This document shows, in pieces, positions 8,129 to 16,806 of a stretch of 64,000 bases of DNA. The DNA is taken from positions 149,882 to 213,881 of the forward strand of contig CALAOR010000077.1 in assembly GCA_937889595.1 (NCBI GenBank). The letters are read 5' to 3'. Numbering within the stretch: the stretch's first letter is position 1; each line of letters starts with the position of its first letter. The position numbers and the translations under genes are program-made. Origin of the DNA: an uncultured bacterium. Its GTDB lineage: Bacteria > Oederibacteriota > PGYV01 > Palsa-1178. The notes beneath the pieces were generated by a model. It had not been told where the DNA came from. It did not search any database and saw only the letters and a list, made by a program, of their open reading frames with translations.

Positions 8129-10384
8129 TTAAAAATCAGCTTCAATACCCAGGTAAGGCAATAACGGCAGATTATTTATTACCTGCGATGTTGTATAGTC
8201 ATTTGAATATATTATCTGGTCCGGATTTGACCTGTTCAACACATTGAGTATTTCCAGGTAGAGGTTCAGTTTCCAGCCCTCAAAACGGAACGCATAATCA
8301 GTCCGTATATCCAACCTAAGGTAATCGCCAAGCCGCTTTTCGTAACTATCCGAAAATAACCCGTGCCAGTCGCCATTTACATCCATGTAACCGGACAGTA
8401 GTTTTTTTACAAGCGGGCCGGTGTTGTAATGAAGCTTGGCGCCTACGGACCATGCGGGCGTAAAATTATAACTCGCCACCGCAGTCAATATATTTGTCTG
8501 GTCATACTGGTATGCTTCCCATTTGCCGGACGCGGGCGTCAGCCGTTCTGATTTTGACAGCGCATATGATACCCATCCGAAGAACTTTTCCCCGTAATCC
8601 GCGTTTAAGTAGAACTCAACGCCTTTTGCGCTGCCTGACCCGGAATTATCATACAGCCTCAAGTTGTTTGCATCTATAACCATGTTTGTATAATACTTGT
8701 AATACGCGTCAAGCCTTACTGAAATTTCCTTGTTGAGTTTCCGTTCGACGCTGATTGCAGTATGCTGTGCCAGATTGGGCGTGAGGCCCGGATTTCCGAA
8801 CTCATCGTTAAGCTGTATGTCGGTCGGAAACTGGCTGTAGCCTCCCCATGCAGCCTTCCATACGGTCAGCTCGTCGCTCTGCCACGAAAGACAAAACCTC
8901 GGCAGCGTCGTGTCGCGCACGACCATATCATCCTTGTCATAGCGGATCCCGGCGGTAAGATCAAGGCCCGCAAGAAGGCGCAGCCTGTCCTGCATGTAAC
9001 CACCGCGCACATAGTGCCATCCGTTAACGTATGTTGACGCGGAATTACGCGTATGATGGACAATATCATAAGCAAGCGTAACGTCAGCGCCGTCATGTAT
9101 CCTTTCGATATCCGCGCCCAGGCCTAATTCATTGCCTATGCCGAACAACTCACCCGCGTTCCATTCGCATTCCTCTTTCATTCCGAAATTTTCCTGGCTG
9201 ATATTTATGTTAAAATCCCTGCCGACAATTTCTTTTTCAAACATGTTATAGTAGTACGCCGTCAGTTTCGACGTGAAACCCGCGAGAGAAGTGTTTGTCC
9301 AGCTGAAACCGCCTGTAAAAGCCCCGTTGTCCATGCTGAATCCTCCTGAGTACGCGGTGTTGGATACAGTTGCGGGATCTATGGTAAGCTTAAGCATATC
9401 GTCATTTGCCAGCGCTATTCCTTTAAAATGGTTGTCTTTCCCCAGTGTAAAATCAATTGAACCGCCTATATCCCAGAAATAAGGCAGGGCTGTAAGCCCG
9501 TGAGACTGTAGCATCTTTCCGACAATTAAGTCTATATAACTTCTCCTCCCATATATGGCTATTGAAGCGTCACCAAGACCGAGCGGCGACTCTAACAATG
9601 CCTGGGAAGTTATCAGGCTTATGTCAGCTTCGGTGTGGAACCTGTCTTTGGCGCCCGGGCGGGTTTTGGCGTCAAGCACGGAGCCCATGACATTACCCCA
9701 TTGGGCCCCGAATCCCGCCGTGTTTAGGTCGACCGAAGACAGCAGTTCAGAATACACAGTGGAAAGAATGCCTCCAAAGTGGAACGGGAACGGCCATGGT
9801 ATGCTGTCAAGTAGGTACAGGTTGTCCCCCGGCCCCCCGCCCTGCACAGCGAGCCCGCTTGAATAATCGCTCAAAGCGGCAACCCCGGGCAGGGATTGCA
9901 CGGCGCGCAGGGCATCGCCTGCCGTGCCCGGAATTTTTTTCATATCTTCCCGCTTTATAGATGTTTTTATAACTTCATTCTTGTCCCTTTTGGCCCGCAC
10001 AACCACGGCATCGGACACAAAATCCACCTTATCAAGATACACATCCCGCCTTATTTCTTCGTCCGGTTCCGCAGTAACCTTAAAGATCCTGGCATCAAAC
10101 CCGAACGCGGAAAACCGTATATAGCTTAAACCCGGTTTAATCTCAAAATTATAAGAGCCGTCGGCCGCGCTTAATGCTCCGCCTGTGACCGTATTTTCAT
10201 TCAAATCTATAACAGCGCCTTCAAGCGCGTCCGAACTGCCCAGCACCATTACTTTACCTCTTATAAATGCTTTTGCGGGCCCCGTGACAGGCTGGTATGC
10301 GGTATCAGCCGCTATTGCAGAGCCTGACATTATTAACAGGTGAAAAATTACAGCAATTATCAAATACGAATTTAACTTTTTCAT
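8129..10384 (-). CDS. TonB-dependent outer membrane receptor with carboxypeptidase-like N-domain
   Basis: 751 residues from the ATG at 10384, chosen for the AAAGGA site; an upstream ATG at 10414 would overlap tonB. Order: signal peptide (1-26), a CarboxypepD_reg-like beta-sandwich (about 38-118, RGKVMVLGSSDALEGAVIDL), the segment VVVRAKR, a plug domain (about 135-250, with SLPGVAALSDYSSGLAVQGG), and a large barrel ending in Phe. It should import a scarce solute powered by the TonB/ExbBD genes directly upstream. The ligand cannot be read; N-domain and plug style resemble receptors for metal chelates, peptides or glycans alike. Confidence 0.88.
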   Translation of the reverse strand: MKKLNSYLIIAVIFHLLIMSGSAIAADTAYQPVTGPAKAFIRGKVMVLGSSDALEGAVIDLNENTVTGGALSAADGSYNFEIKPGLSYIRFSAFGFDARIFKVTAEPDEEIRRDVYLDKVDFVSDAVVVRAKRDKNEVIKTSIKREDMKKIPGTAGDALRAVQSLPGVAALSDYSSGLAVQGGGPGDNLYLLDSIPWPFPFHFGGILSTVYSELLSSVDLNTAGFGAQWGNVMGSVLDAKTRPGAKDRFHTEADISLITSQALLESPLGLGDASIAIYGRRSYIDLIVGKMLQSHGLTALPYFWDIGGSIDFTLGKDNHFKGIALANDDMLKLTIDPATVSNTAYSGGFSMDNGAFTGGFSWTNTSLAGFTSKLTAYYYNMFEKEIVGRDFNINISQENFGMKEECEWNAGELFGIGNELGLGADIERIHDGADVTLAYDIVHHTRNSASTYVNGWHYVRGGYMQDRLRLLAGLDLTAGIRYDKDDMVVRDTTLPRFCLSWQSDELTVWKAAWGGYSQFPTDIQLNDEFGNPGLTPNLAQHTAISVERKLNKEISVRLDAYYKYYTNMVIDANNLRLYDNSGSGSAKGVEFYLNADYGEKFFGWVSYALSKSERLTPASGKWEAYQYDQTNILTAVASYNFTPAWSVGAKLHYNTGPLVKKLLSGYMDVNGDWHGLFSDSYEKRLGDYLRLDIRTDYAFRFEGWKLNLYLEILNVLNRSNPDQIIYSNDYTTSQVINNLPLLPYLGIEADF

Positions 10385-10400
10385 TTTCCGTCCTTTCACG

Positions 10401-11015
10401 TCAGTGGAGTTCAAATACTATCGGGATTGCCATATGCACGGCAATGGGCCTGCCTGATCTGTCGAGAGCCGGTTCAAACCTGGCATTTTTTAGCTTATCA
10501 ATAACTACGGCTGAAAACCTGTCATTGCTGGATTTTATGACACGGGCGTCGCGGACCATACCTGCTGCGTCTATGAAAATTTCCACTTTTACCACGCCTT
10601 CCACTCCCTGTGCCCTTGCTTCCTTCGGATAATCACTCTCGGTTATCAGCCCCTCAACCCATACCGGCCTCCTGGACGTGGAGCCCGCATTTGCCCAGTC
10701 TAACGGATTTTCCGGGCATGGAGGAGGGCAATGTGAAACAACCGGTTCTTCTGCAGCCGCCGCGGTTGCGGTGATTTTTACAGGAATTACGGCCAATTTA
10801 TTTACCGCGCTATAATACCATTCCTGGTTTATTATTTCAGGCTGTATTGCTTTATTTACTGCCTTTGAAGGCCTGAGCATCAGGGTTGAGCTGCTTAGAT
10901 CTATATCAATGGCCGAATAACTGGAATTTTTCCACCAGATTATCATGTAATAACCCGCCAGGAAAATAAAAACATGCATCAATATGGACGCTACAAAACC
11001 TTTTATAACCCTCAT
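10401..11015 (-). CDS. tonB: TonB energy transducer
   Basis: 204 residues. It has one N-terminal membrane helix (about 7-28), a short periplasmic linker with only one Pro cluster (PPPCPENP) instead of the usual long Pro-Glu/Pro-Lys stretch, and a C-terminal TonB_C domain (about 118-204) with YPKEARAQGVEGVVKVEI and ending VFELH. It couples the ExbB-ExbD motor to the receptor encoded next. Its ATG overlaps the exbD stop (ATGA), so translation is coupled. The short linker may limit reach across the periplasm. Confidence 0.88.
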   Translation of the reverse strand: MRVIKGFVASILMHVFIFLAGYYMIIWWKNSSYSAIDIDLSSSTLMLRPSKAVNKAIQPEIINQEWYYSAVNKLAVIPVKITATAAAAEEPVVSHCPPPCPENPLDWANAGSTSRRPVWVEGLITESDYPKEARAQGVEGVVKVEIFIDAAGMVRDARVIKSSNDRFSAVVIDKLKNARFEPALDRSGRPIAVHMAIPIVFELH

Positions 11016-11410
11016 TTTCTTTCCATTGCCAGCGCGACTTTCCTGACACCCGCCAGTTTTATCGCCTCAAGAACCTCCGCGACCTTGTAGTAAGGCAGGT
11101 CCTTTTCCGCTTTCATCAGCACTTTCTCGTCCGGATATATCCTGACCTCCTTTGCCAGCGCAACACGGAGCTCCTCCAGGGACACGTTTTTTCTCATCAA
11201 CTTCAGGGTTCCGTCTTTGCCGAGCGTGACGGTCAATGCCGGAGTCGGCGCGTTTTCTTTGGAGGCGCTTTTAGGCAAATTTACTTCCATGGCCCTCTCG
11301 CTTACAAATGTGGCCGTGACCATGAAAATAATAAGCAGCACCAGTGTAATGTCCACAAGGGGCGTAACGTTAATACCCGAAACGATCATTTGCTCGTCAT
11401 CAAACTTCAT
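11012..11410 (-). CDS. exbD: ExbD-family biopolymer transport protein
   Basis: 132 residues, normal length. A short cytoplasmic start is followed by one membrane helix containing the essential proton-path aspartate (NVTPLVDITLVLLIIFM, Asp20), then a periplasmic domain. It forms the stator with ExbB. It starts two bases after the exbB stop and overlaps tonB by four bases. TolR is the close alternative, but no tolA, tolB or pal is present and TonB plus a receptor are adjacent, so ExbD is preferred. Confidence 0.9.
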   Translation of the reverse strand: MKFDDEQMIVSGINVTPLVDITLVLLIIFMVTATFVSERAMEVNLPKSASKENAPTPALTVTLGKDGTLKLMRKNVSLEELRVALAKEVRIYPDEKVLMKAEKDLPYYKVAEVLEAIKLAGVRKVALAMERK

Positions 11411-11412
11411 GT

Positions 11413-12036
11413 TTATTTCCTCTTTTCTTTAAGGTATGCCATGACAATATGCGACAGGCTTTCGCTGTTTGACTGCACCTGTTTTAACTGCGACGCGAAA
11501 TAATTGTTCGCGACCACGGCTGGTATGGCGACAAAAATGCCGAGCGCAGTGGCGATAAGCGCGGAAGATATACCCGACATGACAACCGCTATGCCGGACT
11601 GACCCGTAATCGCGAGGTCATTGAAGGCTTTGATAATGCCCAGAACCGTGCCGAACAGCCCTATGAAAGGCGCGTTATTGCCCAGCGTCGCAAGTATCAC
11701 AAGGTTTTTTTCCAGCAGGAGCCTTTCCCTTATCCAACGGGATGTCATGACTTCTTCAACGGATGCCGGACCCTTTTTGATACTGTTCAGTCCCTCCAGA
11801 GCAACCTTAGCTTCTATCCTGGACGACGCCCCTGCAAGTTTAACAGCCGCCTTTATATCGCCTTTTTTCAGGTTATTTGCGAAGCTGTCCATAAAAACAG
11901 ACACATCGCCCTTATTGACCCGGTATACCAGCCAGCGCTCCACCATGACCGCCACGCTTACCACGCTCGCAAGGATAAGAAAATACAGCACCCACACATC
12001 ACCGACAAGAGCCAGATTCTTGAATACTTCCGCCAT
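11413..12036 (-). CDS. exbB: ExbB/MotA/TolQ-family proton channel protein
   Basis: 207 residues with three membrane helices (about 13-35, about 110-135 and about 145-175). The conserved segment PFIGLFGTVLGIIKAF followed by GISSALIATALGIFVAIPAVVANNYF is the MotA_ExbB signature. It makes the inner-membrane proton channel that drives TonB. It is the first of the closely packed exbB-exbD-tonB-receptor genes and follows the membrane protein gene by 29 bases. Confidence 0.92.
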   Translation of the reverse strand: MAEVFKNLALVGDVWVLYFLILASVVSVAVMVERWLVYRVNKGDVSVFMDSFANNLKKGDIKAAVKLAGASSRIEAKVALEGLNSIKKGPASVEEVMTSRWIRERLLLEKNLVILATLGNNAPFIGLFGTVLGIIKAFNDLAITGQSGIAVVMSGISSALIATALGIFVAIPAVVANNYFASQLKQVQSNSESLSHIVMAYLKEKRK

Positions 12037-12065
12037 GTTTGCCTCCTAATTTAAACTGTTTTTTT

Positions 12066-12668
12066 TCAGGAATATTTGTTCGTGCGCCTTAAATAGAACA
12101 GGAAACTTATAAGATGCCAGGCTATCATAAGCGCGATCAAACTCTGCTTGGATATTGGAATATCCCAGTTGGAAAATATCTTGTACGCGTCTTCCGGCCT
12201 GACGGCCGGTTTATTGTCCGTAAGGGCAATACCGAATCCAATGGTTAAAGTTTTATGTTTTCCTTCCACCCATTTTTCAGGTGGCAGTTTGTCAACGGTA
12301 ACATTTATGGAATAAAAGAAAAGCAAACAGACCATTAACGAAAGCGTGGAGATATAAGCATACCTTCCGGCTTTATCAATAGCTCGGCTTTCCCTTTCAT
12401 CCCGTTCTTTTATGCCCGCAAGCCTTGCCGCGGCTGCAAAAAAACTGCTGCGCATATCCTGATAAAGCAAAAGTTCCGCAAGGACAAAAATAAGCACAAC
12501 AAACCATGAAATAAGGATCCAGGTCAGGATGTCCGTAACAACAGATAAGCCCTTAACCTGTCGTACTATTGCCTGTAAACCAGGGATCATACCACAGGCA
12601 AACAACAGCAATATGAATGGGACGGCAAATATCAGGTACTTTAAAAGGAACTTATTGATCTTTTGCAT
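12066..12668 (-). CDS. four-helix membrane protein paired with an XRE regulator
   Basis: 200 residues with membrane segments near 9-30, 45-70, 105-125 and 178-195. After helix 2 it has a charged loop ([15 protein letters not shown]) like that of the DUF2178/DUF3796-type membrane proteins, which are commonly encoded right after small XRE regulators. It overlaps the regulator gene by 17 bases, so the two are surely made together, and it lies just upstream of exbB. A role in sensing for the regulator is plausible but unproven. Confidence 0.6.
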   Translation of the reverse strand: MQKINKFLLKYLIFAVPFILLLFACGMIPGLQAIVRQVKGLSVVTDILTWILISWFVVLIFVLAELLLYQDMRSSFFAAAARLAGIKERDERESRAIDKAGRYAYISTLSLMVCLLFFYSINVTVDKLPPEKWVEGKHKTLTIGFGIALTDNKPAVRPEDAYKIFSNWDIPISKQSLIALMIAWHLISFLFYLRRTNKYS

Positions 12669-12894
12669 CGCTTCCCCCTTCGATTTGAAAAATAGAATTT
12701 ATATCAGTATTAAAATATTTTGCCAGCCTGAAAGCCAGCTCAAGCGAAGGGTTATAATCACCGCCCTCGATTGCAATTATGGTTCCCCTGGTTACATCTA
12801 TGGCTTTGGCAAGTTCTTCCTGTGACAGCCTTTTTTCAGCCCTTAATACATGTAAACGGCTGATTATCTTAAGCTTAGGTTCCATTTTAGACAT
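12652..12894 (-). CDS. small XRE-family transcriptional regulator
   Basis: 80 residues from the ATG at 12894, chosen because AAGGAGG lies 8 bases upstream. Nearly the whole protein is one HTH_3 domain: [20 protein letters not shown] with recognition helix region [22 protein letters not shown], as in YozG/YgzD-type repressors. There is no ligand domain; the adjoining membrane protein may supply the signal. Two palindromes lie upstream, one over the -10 box, which suggests autorepression and control of the TonB operon downstream. Confidence 0.88.
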   Translation of the reverse strand: MSKMEPKLKIISRLHVLRAEKRLSQEELAKAIDVTRGTIIAIEGGDYNPSLELAFRLAKYFNTDINSIFQIEGGSDAKDQ

Positions 12895-12941
12895 TACCAA
12901 ACCTCCTTCCAGCAAATAACGACATATAAATCATACTTTAT

Positions 12942-12976
12942 GTATAGTTTATACTACATTTGATATAATAAGTCAA
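12942..12976 (-). promoter_or_regulatory. promoter with overlapping palindromic operator for the XRE-TonB operon
   Basis: Minus strand: -35 TTGACT (12971-12976), 17-base spacer, -10 TATAAA (12948-12953). The perfect palindrome GTATA-GTT-TATAC (12942-12954) lies directly over the -10 box, the classical position for a repressor site. Confidence 0.65.
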
Positions 12977-13019
12977 TAATTAAATTATGTACCTACATTT
13001 TTGATTATATAATTCACAT

Positions 13020-13041
13020 TCGTATAATTTATATTATACGA
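13020..13041. promoter_or_regulatory. perfect 9-bp inverted repeat, second candidate XRE operator
   Basis: TCGTATAAT - TTAT - ATTATACGA (arms 13020-13028 and 13033-13041). It shares the GTATA...TATAC core with the palindrome over the promoter and lies about 45-70 bases upstream of the -35 box. Confidence 0.5.
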
Positions 13042-13116
13042 ACTGGATTGACATGGCGAGTACAACCCTATATTATTATACCTGATAAATATCCATGCCA
13101 CATCGTTTTTAAATGT

Positions 13117-13797
13117 TCATTGCCGGTTTTCATATTTCGCAATGATTTCATTGAGTTTCTTAACAGTTTTTGCAGGATTCGCAGACATGGTTATTTCAGT
13201 TACGACCGCAATACAACGGGCTCCGCGTTCAAGAACATCACGTATATTTCCAGACTTAATTCCGCCCATCACCGTAAATGGTATTTTTATTTTTTTTGAA
13301 AATATTGGTATTGCGTCCGGTCCTAATGGCCTGCATTGCGTTTCTTTCGTCTTGGTTGAAAATATGGGACCCACGTTCACATAAGTTGCGCCGCTATTTT
13401 TAGCTTTAAGCGCCTCTTTTATGTTGTGCGTTGACACGCCGATTATCATATCCGGCGCGGCTTTTCTGGCTGCGGCAACAGGTAAATCATCCTGGCCGAG
13501 ATGCACGCCATCCGCATCCACCGCCAATGCAATATCCAGCCAATCATTTATTATCAGCAGTGCTCCGGCTTCGCGCGTCAATTTCCTGAAAACAAGGGCC
13601 ATTTCATATATTTTTTTGCACGGATAATCTTTTTCCCTCATTTGAACTATCTTTGCCCCGCCTTTTAACACTTCCCTTAAGGTTTTTATCCCGGACCCGT
13701 TTAAACAGAACTTTTCCGTGATAACCGGATACACTCCATAAAACGCCTCACTCCACGGCGCAGGGCTTCCTGTTTTTTTCATATATTTGTTTTTCAT
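13117..13797 (-). CDS. thiE: thiamin phosphate synthase
   Basis: 226 residues, normal length. It joins hydroxymethylpyrimidine diphosphate and thiazole phosphate. TIM-barrel motifs are present: GAKIVQMREKD (diphosphate and pyrimidine binding), LIINDWLDIALAVDADGVHLGQDDLP, and ATYVNVGPIFSTKTKE with MGGIKSGNI. The ATG directly follows the thiS stop; its ribosome site GGAGG is made by the codons for the C-terminal glycines of ThiS. Last gene of the thi operon. Confidence 0.95.
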   Translation of the reverse strand: MKNKYMKKTGSPAPWSEAFYGVYPVITEKFCLNGSGIKTLREVLKGGAKIVQMREKDYPCKKIYEMALVFRKLTREAGALLIINDWLDIALAVDADGVHLGQDDLPVAAARKAAPDMIIGVSTHNIKEALKAKNSGATYVNVGPIFSTKTKETQCRPLGPDAIPIFSKKIKIPFTVMGGIKSGNIRDVLERGARCIAVVTEITMSANPAKTVKKLNEIIAKYENRQ

Positions 13798-13998
13798 TTA
13801 ACCTCCGCCCACAAACCTTATAAGTTCAACTGCATCGTTTTCCAGGATCCGCAAAGTGCCGAATTCGTCTTTATTTATGATTCGGCCGTTTATTTCAACC
13901 ACTGTAACCGGCGCTTTTAAACCGAAGTCATTCAACAATTCCACGACAATTAAGCCCTCCTTAATATCGTTTTGTTTGCCATTGATTATGACTTTCAT
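13798..13998 (-). CDS. thiS: ThiS sulfur carrier protein
   Basis: 66 residues with the ubiquitin-like fold and the required C-terminal Gly-Gly (RFVGGG). The C-terminal glycine is adenylated by ThiF and then thiocarboxylated to feed sulfur to ThiG. It overlaps thiH by four bases and abuts thiE. Its final glycine codons double as the thiE ribosome binding site. Confidence 0.95.
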   Translation of the reverse strand: MKVIINGKQNDIKEGLIVVELLNDFGLKAPVTVVEINGRIINKDEFGTLRILENDAVELIRFVGGG

Positions 13999-15134
13999 TT
14001 TTTTACCCCTCCTAATGCCTTTTCCCAGTCCTTAAATACCGGATAATAACCAGCGTTTTTTATAGCCTCGGATATCTCTTTAACCGTCCTGCCGTCCTCT
14101 GTCTCAAACTGCTTGCCGCTGCCCTCTCCATTTGCCGCATACCCTCCCGGATTTGTTTTTGATCCGGCGCTCATCATTGTGACACCGTAGCCGATCATGT
14201 TATCCCTAAAGTACGGTGATTCACGCGTAGACAGGACGATTCCGGCTCTGTCAAGGAATATACGGAAAGCAAATATCATCTGCGCCAATTCTTTATCGGC
14301 CACATCACAGTACGGCCTGAATCCTGATCCTGATTTTCTCAGACGCGGAAAACTAATGCTTAGGTCGGCCCGCCAGTATTTTTTCATAAGATATTCCGCG
14401 TGTATGGCAAGACATGCGGCTTCCGTGCGCCAGTCCGATAATCCCAGCAGGGCGCCTATACCGATTTTTCTGAAACCCGCTTCAAGAGCGCGTTCAGGTG
14501 CTGCGAGCCTGTATTCAATATCCTCTTTTGCTCCGCCTTTGTGTACTTTTTCATATATTTTCCTGTCGTATGTCTCCTGATATATAGTCAGGCTGGTCGC
14601 GCCCGAATCCACCAGCCGTTTATAGTTTTGTGTATCCAGAGGGTAAATTTCAAGCGACACCTGCGAAAATAACTTCTTAACTTCTTTGACCGCACGTTCG
14701 ATGTATTCCAGAGTCGCATTTTCTTTGGAATCTCCGGTTAGAAGCAGAATGTTAGTCATGCCGTATTCCCTTATTTTTTCCGCCTCAACCGCAATTTCAT
14801 TAATCGTAAGGGTCTTTCGCTGTATCTTGCTCATCCTGTTAAATCCGCAGTAGACGCAGTTGCTATTACACTCGTTTGAAAGGTACATGGGAATGTATAG
14901 ATTTATATTTTTACCGAAGTGTTTGTCCGTCAGCGTTTTTGCCTTCATTGCCATATCATCAAGGTATCTGCCTGCGCCCGGTGACAACAGTACAAGGAAA
15001 TCATCAAAAGATATTTTTTCTTTTTCAAGAATGCCCGGGATAATTTCAGTATTTGCGTTGTTTATCCCGGCGTTAATTTCTGCCTGCCTGGAATTTAAAT
15101 ATGGACTAAATGAAACTGTCATTTTGAAAGCCAT
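13995..15134 (-). CDS. thiH: 2-iminoacetate synthase ThiH (radical SAM tyrosine lyase)
   Basis: 379 residues. It cleaves tyrosine to dehydroglycine for thiazole formation. The radical SAM cluster motif is CNSNCVYCGF (Cys89, Cys93, Cys96), followed by the BATS-like C-terminal region. Having ThiH rather than the oxygen-using glycine oxidase ThiO points to anaerobic or microaerobic growth. The ATG at 15134 lies inside the end of thiG (16-base overlap); a second ATG four codons later is also possible. Confidence 0.95.
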   Translation of the reverse strand: MAFKMTVSFSPYLNSRQAEINAGINNANTEIIPGILEKEKISFDDFLVLLSPGAGRYLDDMAMKAKTLTDKHFGKNINLYIPMYLSNECNSNCVYCGFNRMSKIQRKTLTINEIAVEAEKIREYGMTNILLLTGDSKENATLEYIERAVKEVKKLFSQVSLEIYPLDTQNYKRLVDSGATSLTIYQETYDRKIYEKVHKGGAKEDIEYRLAAPERALEAGFRKIGIGALLGLSDWRTEAACLAIHAEYLMKKYWRADLSISFPRLRKSGSGFRPYCDVADKELAQMIFAFRIFLDRAGIVLSTRESPYFRDNMIGYGVTMMSAGSKTNPGGYAANGEGSGKQFETEDGRTVKEISEAIKNAGYYPVFKDWEKALGGVKK

Positions 15135-15886
15135 GCTGTCGGACTTGACGCCCTTGCCCTGCCGCTTTTCGGCCCCAACCCGGCAAGGAATGCTTTTCTC
15201 CCTGCTTCAACAGCCAGTTTAAAACTTTCGGCCATCAATTCCGGGTCGGCGCTTGTCGACACCGCAGTGTTCACCATAACGGCCGCAGCGCCGATTTCCA
15301 TGGCCCTGCATGCGTCGGACGGCCTGCCTATGCCTGCGTCTATTACAACCGGTATATTGGACTGTTCAATTATGATCTTTAACGCGTCTTCTGTGGTCAG
15401 CCCTTTGTTTGTGCCGATAGGCGCCGCGAGCGGCATGACAGTAGCGGTACCGATCTCTTCAAGCTTTTTTGCCAACACAGGGTCGGCGTTTATATATGGC
15501 AATACTGTAAAACCTTCGTTTACAAGGAACTTTGCGGCTTTAAGGGTCTCGTCAGGGTCGGGCAACAGGTATCTGGGGTCAGGTGTCACCTCAAGTTTTA
15601 TCCAGTTTGAAAGCCCCATCTCCCTTGCCAGCATGGCAATCCTTATAGCTTCGTCTGCGTTCTGCGCGCCGGATGTGTTCGGCAGGATGAATATTTTTTT
15701 CGGATCCAGAGAAGACAGTATACCGTCATTCGGATTTTCAAGGTCAACCCTCCTGACCGCTACCGTTATAATTTCCGCGCCTGATTTATTGATACATTTT
15801 TTCATAATCTCATCCGAAGGAAACTTGCCTGTGCCTATCATAAAACGCGAAGTAAATTCTCTTCCCGCGATCAAAAGTTTGTCCAT
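15119..15886 (-). CDS. thiG: thiazole synthase
   Basis: 255 residues, normal length. It condenses deoxyxylulose 5-phosphate, dehydroglycine and ThiS thiocarboxylate to the thiazole. The Schiff-base lysine is Lys97 (NWIKLEV). Phosphate-binding segments are VVIDAGIGRPSDA and AVMVNTAVSTS. It directly follows thiF (one-base step) and overlaps thiH. ThiG works in a complex with ThiH and ThiS, which are encoded next to it. Confidence 0.96.
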   Translation of the reverse strand: MDKLLIAGREFTSRFMIGTGKFPSDEIMKKCINKSGAEIITVAVRRVDLENPNDGILSSLDPKKIFILPNTSGAQNADEAIRIAMLAREMGLSNWIKLEVTPDPRYLLPDPDETLKAAKFLVNEGFTVLPYINADPVLAKKLEEIGTATVMPLAAPIGTNKGLTTEDALKIIIEQSNIPVVIDAGIGRPSDACRAMEIGAAAVMVNTAVSTSADPELMAESFKLAVEAGRKAFLAGLGPKSGRARASSPTAWLSK

Positions 15887-16636
15887 TTATTTCATCTCCC
15901 CGCAGACACGGCACTTTGAATGCCTGTCCGTTTTGATTATTTTATACCTGTTTGTGCGCAGGTCAAAACTGAATACTTTCCCCGTTAGAAGTTCACCTGC
16001 TCCGGTTATGGATTTAACCGCCTCAGCCGCCTGCAGAGTGCCGGCAAATCCGGCAACAGCGCCCAATACTCCTTCCACGGCAGGTTCCGTATACTCTCCT
16101 TTTTCGGGTTCGCTTCCGAACGCGCACGCGACACAGGCGCTTCCCGGAACAACCGTCAAAAGCTGACCTGTAAATCCCTGTACTCCCGCGTGTGAAAAAG
16201 GGATTTTCATTTTCACACAGTGCCCGTTTATCATATATTTTGTGCTGAAATTATCTGTGGCATCTATTATAAAATCATATCCGGTGATTACTTTTACTAT
16301 ATTCTCCGGCGTGACTCTTTCTACTATGGGGATGATTTTGACCGCAGGATTGATCTTTACAGCTTTTTCAGCGGCGGATAAAGCCTTTTCCATGCCAATG
16401 TCCCCGGTAAAATGAACCACCTGCCTTTGCAGGTTGGACAACTCAACCCTGTCAGAGTCCGCAATTGCCAGCGTGCCCACACCTGCGGCAGCAAGATATA
16501 GGATAGCGGCCGAGCCGAGTCCGCCAGCGCCTATGACAAGCACAGCTGATTTAAGCAATTTTTCCTGTCCGGATTCCCCTACACCGGCCAATCTTATGTT
16601 TCTTTCAAATCTTTCCAGTTGTTTGTTGTCCAGCAC
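15887..16636 (-). CDS. thiF: ThiF/MoeB-family adenylyltransferase for ThiS
   Basis: 249 residues, GTG start at 16636 with AAGGAG seven bases upstream. It adenylates the ThiS C-terminus. The nucleotide loop GAGGLG (36-41), Asp128 (DATDN) and both zinc CxxC pairs (Cys168/171 and Cys242/245) are present. The cysteine that follows the first zinc pair in E. coli ThiF (before the AG[VI][VL]G segment) is replaced: the sequence reads TEPAVEGVLG, with Pro185 there. So the acyl-disulfide step with ThiS is unlikely and sulfur delivery may differ. First gene of the operon, directly under the TPP riboswitch. Confidence 0.9.
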   Translation of the reverse strand: MLDNKQLERFERNIRLAGVGESGQEKLLKSAVLVIGAGGLGSAAILYLAAAGVGTLAIADSDRVELSNLQRQVVHFTGDIGMEKALSAAEKAVKINPAVKIIPIVERVTPENIVKVITGYDFIIDATDNFSTKYMINGHCVKMKIPFSHAGVQGFTGQLLTVVPGSACVACAFGSEPEKGEYTEPAVEGVLGAVAGFAGTLQAAEAVKSITGAGELLTGKVFSFDLRTNRYKIIKTDRHSKCRVCGEMK

Positions 16637-16661
16637 CTGACATCTCCTTCGTTTAGAACAA

Positions 16662-16691
16662 TAAAAAAAGCCTTCCTGAGGGACGGAAGGC
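16662..16691 (-). terminator. riboswitch-controlled terminator of the thi operon
   Basis: Minus strand GCCTTCC / GGAAGGC stem (7 bp, 8-base loop) followed by TTTTTTTATT. It lies between the TPP aptamer and thiF. Its 5-prime side (TACGCC, 16689-16694) can instead pair with GGCGTA at the end of the aptamer (16728-16733), an antiterminator. Confidence 0.85.
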
Positions 16692-16721
16692 GTATGCCGA
16701 TGTCATGCGTTAAAACATTAT

Positions 16722-16798
16722 GTTTCCTACGCCGGCATTATCCGGATCAGGTTCGCGGGTATATTCTCAGGCACCAAGTCAATCAGCACCACCCCGAT
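16722..16798 (-). ncRNA. TPP riboswitch (THI element)
   Basis: Minus strand carries the conserved TPP aptamer blocks in order: CGGGGTG, CTGAGA, ACCCG, CCTGATCCGGATAATGCC and GGCGTAGGAAAC. With the terminator downstream it should stop transcription of thiFGHSE when thiamin diphosphate is plentiful. The promoter lies immediately upstream, so the aptamer starts almost at the transcript 5-prime end. Confidence 0.95.
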
Positions 16799-16806
16799 TT
16801 GTAGTG

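Noticed and set aside
10385..10414. Ten-codon extension of the TonB receptor
   Set aside because: The ATG at 10384 has a good ribosome site and begins a normal signal peptide.
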